Below are positions 51,128-59,721 of a DNA stretch of 64,000 nt, one piece after another. A model generated the notes under the pieces. It made no database searches. It saw only the letters and a program-made list of their open reading frames with translations, and was not told the origin of the DNA. Both the position numbers and the translations under genes were made by a program. Each line of letters starts with the position of its first letter. Position 1 is the first letter of the stretch. Where the stretch lies: contig JAHLLI010000002.1 in the NCBI GenBank assembly GCA_020444245.1, positions 124,001 through 188,000 on the forward strand, read 5' to 3'. Origin of the DNA: Actinomycetales bacterium. GTDB taxonomy: Bacteria; Actinomycetota; Actinomycetes; Actinomycetales; Cellulomonadaceae.

Positions 51128-51474
51128 ATCTCCTCCTTCGCGCGAGCCGCGCAGCGGCTCTGCCTGCGGCGCCCGCCCGCCCGCGCTCACGCCGATGGTG
51201 GCACGTCGCCGGGCATCTTGGTGAATCGCCGAGGGGGGCGACCGCACGACGGGGCCGGCGCCGCGGGGCTGCGAAGGTCACGGTCTCGCAACGAGGGTTG
51301 ACGCGGCCCGCACGCACGAGAGAGCGTTCTCTCACTCCCGAGAGAACGCTCTCTCGGCTCGGTCCGAGCGTCGCCCGATGGCGCGCTCGGCCGCGTACAG
51401 ACGCCCTCGAGAGAACCCTCGAGAAGGCGAACAGGTCGGGCGGACGTGCCGCCTGGATGACGAAGGAGTCAGAC
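51128..51474. other. 347-base control region upstream of the beta-glucan ABC operon
   Basis: This gap between the SNF2 gene and the sugar ABC operon has no credible gene. It holds the two inverted LacI-type operator sites (51317-51356) and a direct repeat of CCCTCGAGA with a 12-base period (51404-51424). No -35/-10 pair is clear. The ribosome-binding site AAGGAG of the binding-protein gene is at 51463-51468. Confidence 0.6.
51317..51356. promoter_or_regulatory. Double LacI-type operator upstream of the beta-glucan ABC operon
   Basis: Two palindromes, cores GAGAGCGTTCTC (51320-51331) and GAGAACGCTCTC (51342-51353), are reverse complements of each other with centres 22 bases apart. Together they make a perfect 17-bp inverted repeat with a 6-base loop. 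The core matches the sites at 56047, 59628 and 59649 and has the central CG typical of LacI-family operators. The repressor is probably the one coded at 54829. Confidence 0.75.
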
Positions 51475-52791
51475 GTGGGCAGAAGGAACAGGTCGTGGCT
51501 GGCGGTCGGCGTCGGCACCTTGGGCCTCGCGCTGGTCGCGAGCGGCTGCAGCAGCAGCAGCTCCGACGCCGGCGCGGGTGACGGGACGAGCAGCGAAGGC
51601 GGCGGCAGCGGCGAGAAGATCACGCTCACCGTCGCGACGTTCAACGAGTTCGGGTACGAGGGGCTGATCGACGAGTACATGCAGCTCAACCCGAACATCA
51701 CCGTCGAGCAGAAGAAGGCCGCGACCTCCAACGAGGCCCGCGACAACCTGAACACGCGTCTGGCCGCCGGTTCCGGTCTGTCGGACATCGAGGCGATCGA
51801 GGTCGACTGGCTGCCCGAGCTCATGCAGTACTCGGACAAGTTCGTGGACCTGAGCTCCCCCGACGTCGAGGGCCGCTGGCTCGACTGGAAGACGGCGCAG
51901 GCCACCACGCCCGACGGCATGCTGATGGGCTACGGCACCGACATCGGCCCGGAGGCCGTGTGCTACCGGTCCGACCTGTTCGCCGCCGCCGGCCTGCCGA
52001 CCGACCGCGACGAGGTCGCGACGATGCTCGGCGACACCTGGGACTCCTACTTCGCCGCGGGCAAGGAGTTCATGGCGAAGTCCGACGTGCCGTGGTTCGA
52101 CTCGCCCGGTGCGATCTACCAGGCCATGATCAACCAGGTCCAGAACGCCTACGAGAACAACGACGGCACCCCGATCCCGCTGGCCGACAACACCGAGGCG
52201 CGCAAGGTCTACGACAGCGTGCTGCAGGCGTCGGTGACCGACGGGCTCTCCGCGCCGCTGTCGCAGTGGAGCGAGGACTGGACCAACGCCTTCCAGAACG
52301 ACGGCTTCGCGACGATGCTCTGCCCGGGCTGGATGCTCGGTGTCATCGAGGGCAACGCCGCCGGCGTCACCGGCTGGGACATCGCTGACGTCTTCCCCGG
52401 CGGCGGCGGCAACTGGGGCGGCTCCTTCCTGACCGTCCCGACCCAGTCCGCGCACCCCGACGAGGCCAAGGCGCTCGCCGCCTGGCTGACCGCGCCCGAG
52501 CAGCAGATCAAGGCGTTCAAGGACAAGGGCACGTTCCCGAGCCAGGTCGACGCGCTGTCCAGCCCCGACCTGCTGAGCGTGACCAACCCGTTCTTCAACG
52601 ACGCCCCGACCGGCCAGATCCTGGCCAACCGCGCCGCCGCCGTCACGGTGGCGCCGTTCAAGGGCCCGAACTACTTCGCGATCAACACCCTGGTCCAGGA
52701 CGCCATCACCCGCGTCGCGGTGGACCAGACCGACGACGCGAACAGCTCGTGGGACAAGGCCCTGACCGGCTTCCAGGAGCTCGGTCTGTGA
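51475..52791 (+). CDS. Sugar ABC transporter solute-binding lipoprotein (beta-glucan locus)
   Basis: A 438-residue CUT1 binding protein. The lipobox is LVASGCSS followed by a Ser/Gly-rich linker. Core segments are KITLTVATFNEFGYEGLIDE, DIEAIEVDWLPELMQYSDKF and YGTDIGPEAVCYRSDLF, similar to cellobiose/cello-oligosaccharide and beta-glucoside binding proteins of actinobacteria. Its ligand is inferred from the GH16 and phosphorylase genes of the same regulon as a beta-1,3-gluco-oligosaccharide. GTG 51475 is six bases after AAGGAG; ATG 51457 is the alternative. A stable hairpin follows the gene. Confidence 0.92.
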   Translation: MGRRNRSWLAVGVGTLGLALVASGCSSSSSDAGAGDGTSSEGGGSGEKITLTVATFNEFGYEGLIDEYMQLNPNITVEQKKAATSNEARDNLNTRLAAGSGLSDIEAIEVDWLPELMQYSDKFVDLSSPDVEGRWLDWKTAQATTPDGMLMGYGTDIGPEAVCYRSDLFAAAGLPTDRDEVATMLGDTWDSYFAAGKEFMAKSDVPWFDSPGAIYQAMINQVQNAYENNDGTPIPLADNTEARKVYDSVLQASVTDGLSAPLSQWSEDWTNAFQNDGFATMLCPGWMLGVIEGNAAGVTGWDIADVFPGGGGNWGGSFLTVPTQSAHPDEAKALAAWLTAPEQQIKAFKDKGTFPSQVDALSSPDLLSVTNPFFNDAPTGQILANRAAAVTVAPFKGPNYFAINTLVQDAITRVAVDQTDDANSSWDKALTGFQELGL

Positions 52792-52805
52792 TCTGAGGTC
52801 GACGT

Positions 52806-52837
52806 GAGGGGCCGGGGGCGAGAGCTCCCGGCCCCTC
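52806..52837 (+). terminator. Intra-operon hairpin after the binding-protein gene
   Basis: GAGGGGCCGGG (52806-52816) pairs perfectly with CCCGGCCCCTC (52827-52837) with a 10-base loop. It lies between the binding-protein and permease genes. Such hairpins commonly stabilise the binding-protein mRNA and partly terminate, so that the binding protein is made in excess. Confidence 0.65.
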
Positions 52838-52867
52838 CGGACCGCGGCACTGTCGCAAAGGAGCGTC

Positions 52868-53869
52868 ATGGCAACCAGCGCATCGACCCAGCACGTGGCC
52901 CGTGGCGCCTCGGGGGCCGGAGCCCCCGTGGGCGGGGGGCGGCGACAGCCGCGTCCGAGGGCCGGCAAGCTCGACATGAAGCTGTCGCCCTACCTGTTCA
53001 TCTCCCCGTTCTTCATCCTCTTCTTCATCGTGGGCCTGTTCCCGCTGGCCTACACCGCGTTCGTCTCCCTGCACGACTGGGGCCTGATCGCGGGACAGGG
53101 CGACTTCGTCGGTCTGCAGAACTACCTCGACGTGCTGACCCAGCCGCGGTTCCTCACCGCGCTGCGCAACACGTTCAGCATCTTCCTGCTGTCCTCGGTC
53201 CCGCAGGTGATCGCCGCGATCGCGATCGCAGCGGTGCTGGACCAGAACATCCGGGCCAAGACCTTCTGGCGGATGGGTGTGCTGCTGCCCTACGTGGTCG
53301 CGCCGGTCGCGGTCTCGCTGATCTTCTCCAAGATCTTCGCCGACCAGTCCGGGCTGATCAACGAGCTGCTCGGCAACATCGGGATCGAGCCGATCCGCTG
53401 GCACGCCGACCCGCTGTCCAGCCACGTCGCGATCGCCACGATGGTCAACTTCCGCTGGACGGGCTACAACACCCTGATCTTCCTGGCCGCGATGCAGGCC
53501 ATCCCGCGCGACGTCTACGAGGCCGCGATCATCGACGGTGCCGGCCGCGCCCGGACCTTCTTCTCCGTGACGATCCCCATGCTGCGGCCCACGGTCATCT
53601 TCGTCATCGTCACCTCGACCATCGGCGGCCTGCAGATCTTCGACGAGCCCCGGCTGTTCGACCAGCTGGGCCAGGGCGGCGCCGACCGACAATGGATGAC
53701 CTTGACGATGTACCTCTACGAGCTGGGATGGGGGCCGCAGAAGAGCTTCGGCCGGGCCTCGGCGGTCGCCTGGATCCTCTTCCTGATCATCGTGATCGTC
53801 GGCGTCATCAACTTCAGCATCACGCGGCGCATCGCAGCGGCCGGGCCGACCAAGGGTGGGAAGCGCTGA
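52868..53869 (+). CDS. Sugar ABC transporter permease (MalF-like, beta-glucan locus)
   Basis: A 333-residue CUT1 permease with about six helices after a ~35-residue basic cytoplasmic N-terminus. SPYLFISPFFILFFIVGLFP opens the first helix. VYEAAIIDGAGRARTFFSVT is the EAA loop and ATMVNFRWTGYNTLIFLAAM precedes it. It pairs with the next gene, whose ATG overlaps its stop by one base. ATG 52868 has AAAGGAG upstream. As in the first locus, no ATPase is coded, so an MsiK-type ATPase from elsewhere is needed. Confidence 0.92.
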   Translation: MATSASTQHVARGASGAGAPVGGGRRQPRPRAGKLDMKLSPYLFISPFFILFFIVGLFPLAYTAFVSLHDWGLIAGQGDFVGLQNYLDVLTQPRFLTALRNTFSIFLLSSVPQVIAAIAIAAVLDQNIRAKTFWRMGVLLPYVVAPVAVSLIFSKIFADQSGLINELLGNIGIEPIRWHADPLSSHVAIATMVNFRWTGYNTLIFLAAMQAIPRDVYEAAIIDGAGRARTFFSVTIPMLRPTVIFVIVTSTIGGLQIFDEPRLFDQLGQGGADRQWMTLTMYLYELGWGPQKSFGRASAVAWILFLIIVIVGVINFSITRRIAAAGPTKGGKR

Positions 53870-54798
53870 TGAGCACCGTCAAGAAGCAGACCTCCCTTCC
53901 GGCGATCCAGCAGACGGCGGGCCGTGGAGCCGCCCGGTCGGCTGCCCGCCGGCGTGGCAGCGCGGGATACGGAGCCGAGCGACGTCCCCGTTGGGTCACC
54001 TACACGATCCTCGGCCTGGTCCTGGCGGTGTCGGCGTACCCGATCTACTTCGCTGTGCTGCTCGCGTCCTCGGACGCCGTGACCATCGCTCAGAACCCCA
54101 TCCCGTCGCTGATCCCCGGGCCCGACCTGTTCGCCAACCTCAACCGGGTGCTGAACTCGGACATCCAGTTCTGGACGGCGTTCGCCAACTCCCTGATCAT
54201 CGCGACGATCACGGCCCTGTCCGTGGTGGTGTTCTCGACCCTGGCCGGGTTCTCGTTCTCCAAGCTCAACTTCCGCGGCCGGGGCCCGCTGCTGGTCTTC
54301 GTCATCGCGACGATGGCGGTTCCCACCCAGCTCGGTGTGGTGCCGCTGTTCATCCTGATGTCCCGGCTCGGTTGGGTGGGCCAGCTCCAGGCGGTCATCG
54401 TCCCGGGCATGGTCACGGCCTTCGGGGTGTTCTGGATGACCCAGTACCTGGAGAGCGCCCTGCCGTTCGAGCTCGTCGAGGCTGCCCGCATCGACGGCTG
54501 CTCGCTGATCCGCGCGTTCTGGCACGTCGCGCTGCCGGCGGCGCGCCCCGCCGCGACCATGCTCGGCCTGTTCACCTTCGTGGCCTCGTGGACGAACTTC
54601 TTCTGGCCGTTCATCGTCCTGGGGTCCAGCAACCCGACGCTCCCGGTGGCCGTCCAGCTGCTGCAGGCGTCGTACTTCAAGGACTACTCGCTGATCATGG
54701 CCGGCGTCGTGGCCGCCACCATCCCGCTCGTCGTCCTGTTCGTGTTCGCCGGCCGCCAGCTGGTCTCCGGGATCATGCAGGGCGCGGTGAAGGGCTAG
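53869..54798 (+). CDS. Sugar ABC transporter permease (MalG-like, beta-glucan locus)
   Basis: A 309-residue CUT1 permease with six helices. The N-terminus is a ~40-residue basic, Gly/Arg/Ala-rich tail. VSAYPIYFAVLLASSDAVTI is the usual opening and VEAARIDGCSLIRAFWHVAL is the EAA loop. The closing QLVSGIMQGAVKG is typical of MalG-type subunits. It completes the operon; its end is 30 bases from the convergent LacI repressor gene. Confidence 0.92.
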   Translation: MSTVKKQTSLPAIQQTAGRGAARSAARRRGSAGYGAERRPRWVTYTILGLVLAVSAYPIYFAVLLASSDAVTIAQNPIPSLIPGPDLFANLNRVLNSDIQFWTAFANSLIIATITALSVVVFSTLAGFSFSKLNFRGRGPLLVFVIATMAVPTQLGVVPLFILMSRLGWVGQLQAVIVPGMVTAFGVFWMTQYLESALPFELVEAARIDGCSLIRAFWHVALPAARPAATMLGLFTFVASWTNFFWPFIVLGSSNPTLPVAVQLLQASYFKDYSLIMAGVVAATIPLVVLFVFAGRQLVSGIMQGAVKG

Positions 54799-54828
54799 GT
54801 GTCCTCCGGCGCGGCCTGCGACCCCGCC

Positions 54829-55884
54829 TCAGGCCGACTCGCGCACGACGAGCTCGACCGGCAGCACGAGGTGGGGGTCGGAGGCCGGCCCGGGCAGCCC
54901 CGGCAGGGGCGGCAGCTCCAGGTCGGGCCTGGCGCGTGCCATGAGGAGGCGCACCATGGCCCGGCCCTGGAGCACGGTCTGCTGGCGGACGGTGGTCAAG
55001 GGCGGGAAGGCCGACGCGGCGACCTGGATGTCGTCGAACCCGACGACGGCGACGTCCTCCGGGACCCGGCGCCCGGCCTGGTGGAGCGCCTGGAACGCGC
55101 CGAGGGCCATGAGGTCCGAGGCCGCGAACAGGCCGTCGACGTCCGGTGCGTCGGCCAGGAGCCGCCGCGCGGCCTCCATGCCGGACTGCTGGGTGAACTC
55201 GCCGTGCACCACGAGATCCGGGCGGAAGGCCTCGCCGAGCTCGGACCTGAAGCCCTCGAGCCGGTCGATGCCCGCGGACATGTCCTGGGGGCCGGTGATC
55301 GTGCCGATCCGTCGGCGGCCGATCTCGACCAGCCGGCGCGCCGCCAGGCGGCCTCCGGTCACGTTGTCGTTGTCCACGTAGGCGACGCCGAGGCTCTCGT
55401 CGAACGGGCGACCGCCGATCACGACAGGGATGCCTGCCTGGATCAGGGCGCCCGGCAGCGGGTCGTAGGTCTCGTGCTGGGAGATCAGCAGGACGCCGTC
55501 GACGGCCCCGGAGCGCACGTACCGCTCGGCCCGGTCGAGCTCGTCCGGGTCCTGCGGCATGAAGAGCACCAGCTGCATCCCGGCAGCGCTCGCCTCCAGC
55601 GTCGACCCGCGGACGATGCGGCTGAAGAACGGATCGCCGAACACCCGCGCGTCGGACTCCGAGGCGACCAGGGCCAGCGTGTCGGTGCGCTTGCTCACCA
55701 GGGCTCGCGCGCTGAGGTTCGGCTGGTACCCGAGCTCGCGAACCGCCTGGTCGACGCGGGCCGCGATGGCCGCGTCGACCGTGGGCGTGCCGTTGACCAC
55801 GCGCGACACCGTGGCCCGCGACACGCCCGCACGTGCGGCGACGTCCTCCAGGCTGGGGCGCTTGGGACGTGCCGACGCGGGCAT
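54829..55884 (-). CDS. LacI-family repressor of the beta-glucan regulon
   Basis: A 351-residue LacI/GalR regulator. The helix-turn-helix SLEDVAARAGVSRATVSRVV with NGTPTVD starts near residue 11 and the hinge NLSARALVSK follows. The sugar-binding domain shows TDTLALVASESDARVFGDPF, DGLFAASDLMALGAFQALHQ and VAVVGFDDI. It lies between the permease operon and the divergent phosphorylase gene, with operator copies near all three. Induction by an imported glucan oligosaccharide is inferred from family behaviour. ATG 55884 follows AGAGAGG. Confidence 0.93.
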   Translation of the reverse strand: MPASARPKRPSLEDVAARAGVSRATVSRVVNGTPTVDAAIAARVDQAVRELGYQPNLSARALVSKRTDTLALVASESDARVFGDPFFSRIVRGSTLEASAAGMQLVLFMPQDPDELDRAERYVRSGAVDGVLLISQHETYDPLPGALIQAGIPVVIGGRPFDESLGVAYVDNDNVTGGRLAARRLVEIGRRRIGTITGPQDMSAGIDRLEGFRSELGEAFRPDLVVHGEFTQQSGMEAARRLLADAPDVDGLFAASDLMALGAFQALHQAGRRVPEDVAVVGFDDIQVAASAFPPLTTVRQQTVLQGRAMVRLLMARARPDLELPPLPGLPGPASDPHLVLPVELVVRESA

Positions 55885-56042
55885 GACGGACCTCTCTGGG
55901 CGGCTGGGCCGTGCAGCCCGGCGCCCATGCTAGATCACTCGACCCGGCGGCCTCGGGCGCAGGGGCCCGGGCATCCGGGCGATCTGCGGCGGCGGCGCGC
56001 TGCGGTGTGCGTCGTTGCCCAGCCGGTCTGGGCCGTGCCAGG

Positions 56043-56062
56043 ATGAGAGAGCGCTCTCTCAT
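56043..56062. promoter_or_regulatory. Perfect LacI-type operator between the repressor and phosphorylase genes
   Basis: ATGAGAGAGCGCTCTCTCAT is a perfect 20-bp palindrome with core GAGAGCGCTCTC (56047-56058). It lies 76 bases upstream of the phosphorylase gene and 159 bases upstream of the divergent lacI-type gene, so one repressor dimer could control both. It is the best match to the consensus of the five sites. Confidence 0.8.
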
Positions 56063-56137
56063 GTCTCCCGACCCGCGCCGGGCCGCAGGCCGTGCCAGGG
56101 CGCACCGTCGCGCCGATGACGCCCGAGGAGAACGCCC

Positions 56138-59100
56138 ATGATCTCGCCGACCGCTGCTCCTTCACGGGCCGTCGAACACACCGTCGTCGACGGCACGACG
56201 CTGGGCCTCGACGACCGGCGCTACTACGCGATCCCGGCCTACGACCGCCTGCCGCCCTTCCTCATGACACTCGTCGGAGCCAGCGACCTCTGGCTGTTCG
56301 TCTCGAGCACCGGCGGGCTCACGGCCGGCCGCCGGGACGCCGACCGCGCGGTGTTCCCCTACTACACCGAGGACAAGGTCGCCGAGGGTGCGGGGCGCAC
56401 CGGTGGGCTCACCGAGCTGCGCGTGCACCGGCCGGACGGCACCTCGATCTGGTGGCGGCCGTTCGCGGAGGTGCGCCCGGGCGACGCCCCGGTCGCCCGC
56501 ACCCTCTACAAGGACCTCCTGGGCACCGCGCTCGTGTTCGAGGAGACACGCGCCGACCTCGGGCTGCGCTTCCGCGTGGCCTGGCAGACCAGCGCCCGCT
56601 ACGGCGTGGTGCGCACCTGCCAGCTCGGCTCCACCGTCGAGCACCCGACGGTCGTCCGGCTGCTGGACGGGTTCCGCAACCTCCTGCCCGCCGGAGCGAC
56701 CGCTCAGGTCCAGAACGAGCTCAGCATCCTGCTGGACGCGTACAAGCGAGCCGAGGTCGACGCGCGCACGGGCCTGGGCCTGTACTACCTGAGCTCGACC
56801 CTGACCGACCTGGCCGAGGCGAGCGAGTCGCTGCAAACGTCGGTCGCATGGCAGGTCGGGCTGACCGGGGTCCGCCACCTGGTGTCGGACCGTCAGCTCA
56901 CCGCCGTCAGGTCGGGCGAGCAGGCGCGTCCCGAGGTGCACGTGCGCGGGGAACGAGGTTCCTACCTCGTCGAGACCGAGCTGACGCTCGAGGCGCGCGA
57001 GTCCCGCAGCTGGCGCACGGTGGCCGATGTGGGGCTCTCCGCGGCGGACGTCGTGGCGCTGCGCGGGGAGCTCGAAGCGCCGGGCATCCTCGCCGCCCGG
57101 CTGGACGACGACATCGAGTCGACCCGGCGCGGCCTCGAGGTGCTGATCGGCGCGGCCGACGCCGCCCAGCTCACCGGCGACGAGCTCGCCGCGGCGCACC
57201 ACGGTGCGAACGTCCTGTTCAACTCGATGCGGGGCGGCGTCCCAGTCGACGGCTACCGGCTCCGGGCCGACGACATCCGGTCGTTCGTGCGCACGCGGAG
57301 CCCGCGCACCTCGCAGCGGTGCGCCGAGCAGCTCGCGGCGCTGCCTGCGGACCTGACCCACGAGGACCTGATGGCCGCCGCCGAGTCCGCGGGGGACGAC
57401 GACCTGTGGCGGCTGTGCCGGGAGTACCTGCCGTTGACCTTCAGCCGCCGGCACGGCGACCCGAGCCGGCCCTGGAACGCCTTCCGGATCGCGCTGCGCG
57501 ACGCCGACGGCCGGCCGAGCCTGGACTACCAGGGCAACTGGCGCGACATCTTCCAGAACTGGGAGGCGCTGGCCTGGTCCTTCCCCGAGTACGTCGAGTC
57601 GATGGTCGCGGTGTTCGTCGACGCCACGACCGCCGACGGCTACAACCCGTACCGGATCTCGCGTGACGGGGTGGACTGGGAGGTCCCGGAGCCGGAGAAC
57701 CCGTGGGCCAACATCGGCTACTGGAGCGACCACCAGCTGGTCTACCTCGCCAAGCTGCTGGAGACGTCCGAGCGGTTCCACCCCGGTCGGCTGAACCGAC
57801 TGACGAACCGCACCGCGTTCACGCACGCCGACGTGCCGTACCGGATCGCGTCCTACGCCCGGACCGTCGAGGACCCGTCCTCGACGATCACGTTCGACGA
57901 GGAGGCCGCGGCGGCGATCGCGCGCCGCGTCGCGGACGAGGGCTCGGACGGCAAGCTGGTGCACGGCCCGGACGGCGACCTCGTGCGGGTCACGCTCGGC
58001 GAGAAGCTCCTCGTGCTGATGCTCGCGAAGGTCGTGAACCTCGTCCCCGAGGGCGGCATCTGGATGAACACCCAGCGCCCCGAGTGGAACGACGCCAACA
58101 ACGCGCTGGTCGGGCGCGGGCTCTCCGTCGTCACGCTGGCGTACCTGCGCCGGTACCTCGGCGTCGTGCGCCCGTTGCTCGACCAGGACGTGGAGGTCGG
58201 TGTCGAGGTCGCCCGTCTCCTCACCCAGGTCGCCGACATCCTCGAACGGCACGCCGCGGGCACCGTCGACGGCTTCGACGACGTCGAGCGGCGGCGCGTG
58301 GTGGACGCACTCGGTGCAGCCGGGACCGCCTACCGCGGCGACGTCTACCGCGGTGTCACCGGTGAGTGCGTCACGGTCGCGCGCGAGGAGATCCGCCGGG
58401 CCATCGACGTGGTGCTGACGTACGTCGAGTCGGGTCTGCGCGCCAACCGTCGGGCGGACGGGCTCTACCACTCCTACAACGTCCTGCAGCTCGGCGAGGG
58501 GCGTCTGACGATCCGGCGGCTGCAGGAGATGCTCGAGGGGCAGGTCGCCGTGCTCTCCTCCGGGCTGCTCACGCCCGCCGAGTCGCTGGGCGTCCTGAGG
58601 GCGCTGCGGGGCAGTGCCCTGTACCGGGCGGACCAGAACAGCTACATGCTCTACCCGGACCGTGACCTGCCGGGATTCCTCGAGAAGAACGTGCTCAGTC
58701 CCGAGCAGGTGGCGCGGTGCCCCCTGATCGACGCCCTCGTGCGGGAGGGGGACCGGTCGGTCGTCGTGCGCGACGTCGCCGGTGGCCACCACTTCGCTCC
58801 CTCGATCCACAACGCCCGCGACGTCGTCGGCGCGCTGGAGCGACGGCAGCGCAGGGCGCAGGCCGAGGGTGAGGGCGCCGTGGCGACGCTCGTCGAGGCC
58901 GGCCGGGACTCGCTCCTGGAGGTCTTCGAGGAGGTGTTCCGGCACTCGGAGTTCACCGGGCGGTCGGGCTCGTTCTTCGCCTACGAGGGCCTGGGCAGCA
59001 TCTACTGGCACATGGTCTCCAAGCTCCTGCTCGCCGCGCAGGAGGCGCTGGAGCTGGCGATCGCCGAGGGCGTCGACGCCGGCGCGGTCGACGCGCTGCG

Positions 59101-59599
59101 CGACGCCTACGAGGACGTGCGCCAGGGGCTGGGCTACTGCAAGACGCCGGAGGTCTACGGGGCGTTCCCCGTCGATCCCTACTCGCACACGCCCGGCGGG
59201 AAGGGTGCGCGCCAGCCGGGCATGACGGGACAGGTCAAGGAGGAGGTCCTCACGCGCGCCGGGGAGCTCGGGCTGCGGGTGGAGGACGGCGCGATCTGCT
59301 TCCGGCCGGTCCTGCTGCGCGCGCAGGAGTGGACCTCGGCCCCGGCGGTGTTCCGTTTCGTCGACGTCGCCGGGCGTGACCGCGGCCTCGACCTCCCGGC
59401 GGGGAGTCTGGCCTTCACGTTCTGCCAGGTGCCCGTCGTCTACGAGCGCGGGGACCGGGCGGCGGTCAGGGTGCGGATGGCCGACGGCTCGCAGACCGGG
59501 TACGACGGTGCCGCGCTCCCGGTCGAGGTGAGCGCCGAGGTGTTCCGTCGTTCCGGTCGGGTGGCCGAGATCCACGTCACGGTGACGCCCTCGGAGTAG
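56138..59599 (+). CDS. Putative beta-1,3-oligoglucan phosphorylase related to clan GH-Q (GH94/GH149/GH161)
   Basis: A 1153-residue cytoplasmic enzyme with no signal peptide. An N-terminal beta-sandwich (~1-290) is followed by a helical domain containing GNWRDIFQNWEALAWSFPEY (~470-490), TTADGYNPYRISRDGVDWEV, GYWSDHQLVYLAKLLE and the motif E649-W-N-D652-A-N-N. A C-terminal domain has NSYMLYPDRDLPGFL, EGLGSIYWHMVSKLL and KTPEVYGAFPVDPYSHTPG. The length and the WND region resemble large GH94-related phosphorylases (GH149, GH161). The secreted GH16 laminarinase-type gene next door supports beta-1,3-glucan phosphorolysis. The exact family is an inference. ATG 56138 has GAGGAGAA. Confidence 0.7.
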   Translation: MISPTAAPSRAVEHTVVDGTTLGLDDRRYYAIPAYDRLPPFLMTLVGASDLWLFVSSTGGLTAGRRDADRAVFPYYTEDKVAEGAGRTGGLTELRVHRPDGTSIWWRPFAEVRPGDAPVARTLYKDLLGTALVFEETRADLGLRFRVAWQTSARYGVVRTCQLGSTVEHPTVVRLLDGFRNLLPAGATAQVQNELSILLDAYKRAEVDARTGLGLYYLSSTLTDLAEASESLQTSVAWQVGLTGVRHLVSDRQLTAVRSGEQARPEVHVRGERGSYLVETELTLEARESRSWRTVADVGLSAADVVALRGELEAPGILAARLDDDIESTRRGLEVLIGAADAAQLTGDELAAAHHGANVLFNSMRGGVPVDGYRLRADDIRSFVRTRSPRTSQRCAEQLAALPADLTHEDLMAAAESAGDDDLWRLCREYLPLTFSRRHGDPSRPWNAFRIALRDADGRPSLDYQGNWRDIFQNWEALAWSFPEYVESMVAVFVDATTADGYNPYRISRDGVDWEVPEPENPWANIGYWSDHQLVYLAKLLETSERFHPGRLNRLTNRTAFTHADVPYRIASYARTVEDPSSTITFDEEAAAAIARRVADEGSDGKLVHGPDGDLVRVTLGEKLLVLMLAKVVNLVPEGGIWMNTQRPEWNDANNALVGRGLSVVTLAYLRRYLGVVRPLLDQDVEVGVEVARLLTQVADILERHAAGTVDGFDDVERRRVVDALGAAGTAYRGDVYRGVTGECVTVAREEIRRAIDVVLTYVESGLRANRRADGLYHSYNVLQLGEGRLTIRRLQEMLEGQVAVLSSGLLTPAESLGVLRALRGSALYRADQNSYMLYPDRDLPGFLEKNVLSPEQVARCPLIDALVREGDRSVVVRDVAGGHHFAPSIHNARDVVGALERRQRRAQAEGEGAVATLVEAGRDSLLEVFEEVFRHSEFTGRSGSFFAYEGLGSIYWHMVSKLLLAAQEALELAIAEGVDAGAVDALRDAYEDVRQGLGYCKTPEVYGAFPVDPYSHTPGGKGARQPGMTGQVKEEVLTRAGELGLRVEDGAICFRPVLLRAQEWTSAPAVFRFVDVAGRDRGLDLPAGSLAFTFCQVPVVYERGDRAAVRVRMADGSQTGYDGAALPVEVSAEVFRRSGRVAEIHVTVTPSE

Positions 59600-59622
59600 G
59601 CCCCCGAGGCCGGGTGTCCACG

Positions 59623-59665
59623 CACAAGAGAGCGCTATCTCACAATGAGAGAGCGCTCTCTTGTG
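59623..59665. promoter_or_regulatory. Double LacI-type operator / hairpin upstream of the GH16 gene
   Basis: Two sites, cores GAGAGCGCTATC (59628-59639) and GAGAGCGCTCTC (59649-59660), have centres 21 bases apart. Together they form a 43-bp dyad with 20-bp arms, one mismatch and a CAA loop, starting 24 bases after the phosphorylase stop and followed by TTGTGTGTTT. It can be a tandem operator for the GH16 gene and also an RNA hairpin ending the phosphorylase transcript. Confidence 0.7.
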
Positions 59666-59721
59666 TGTTTCCCGACCGGGTGGTTGGCTGTGCGCACCAC
59701 TCAACGTCGAGAGGGAAGCTC

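Noticed and set aside
56162-59704. A very long open frame on the minus strand opposite the phosphorylase gene (about 1180 codons)
   Set aside because: Its translation is rich in Arg, Gly, Pro, Val and His without domains. It mirrors codon structure of the real gene, as expected at this G+C content. The same applies to long antisense frames over 5.6-7.6, 22.7-24.7 and 59.7-62.5 kb.
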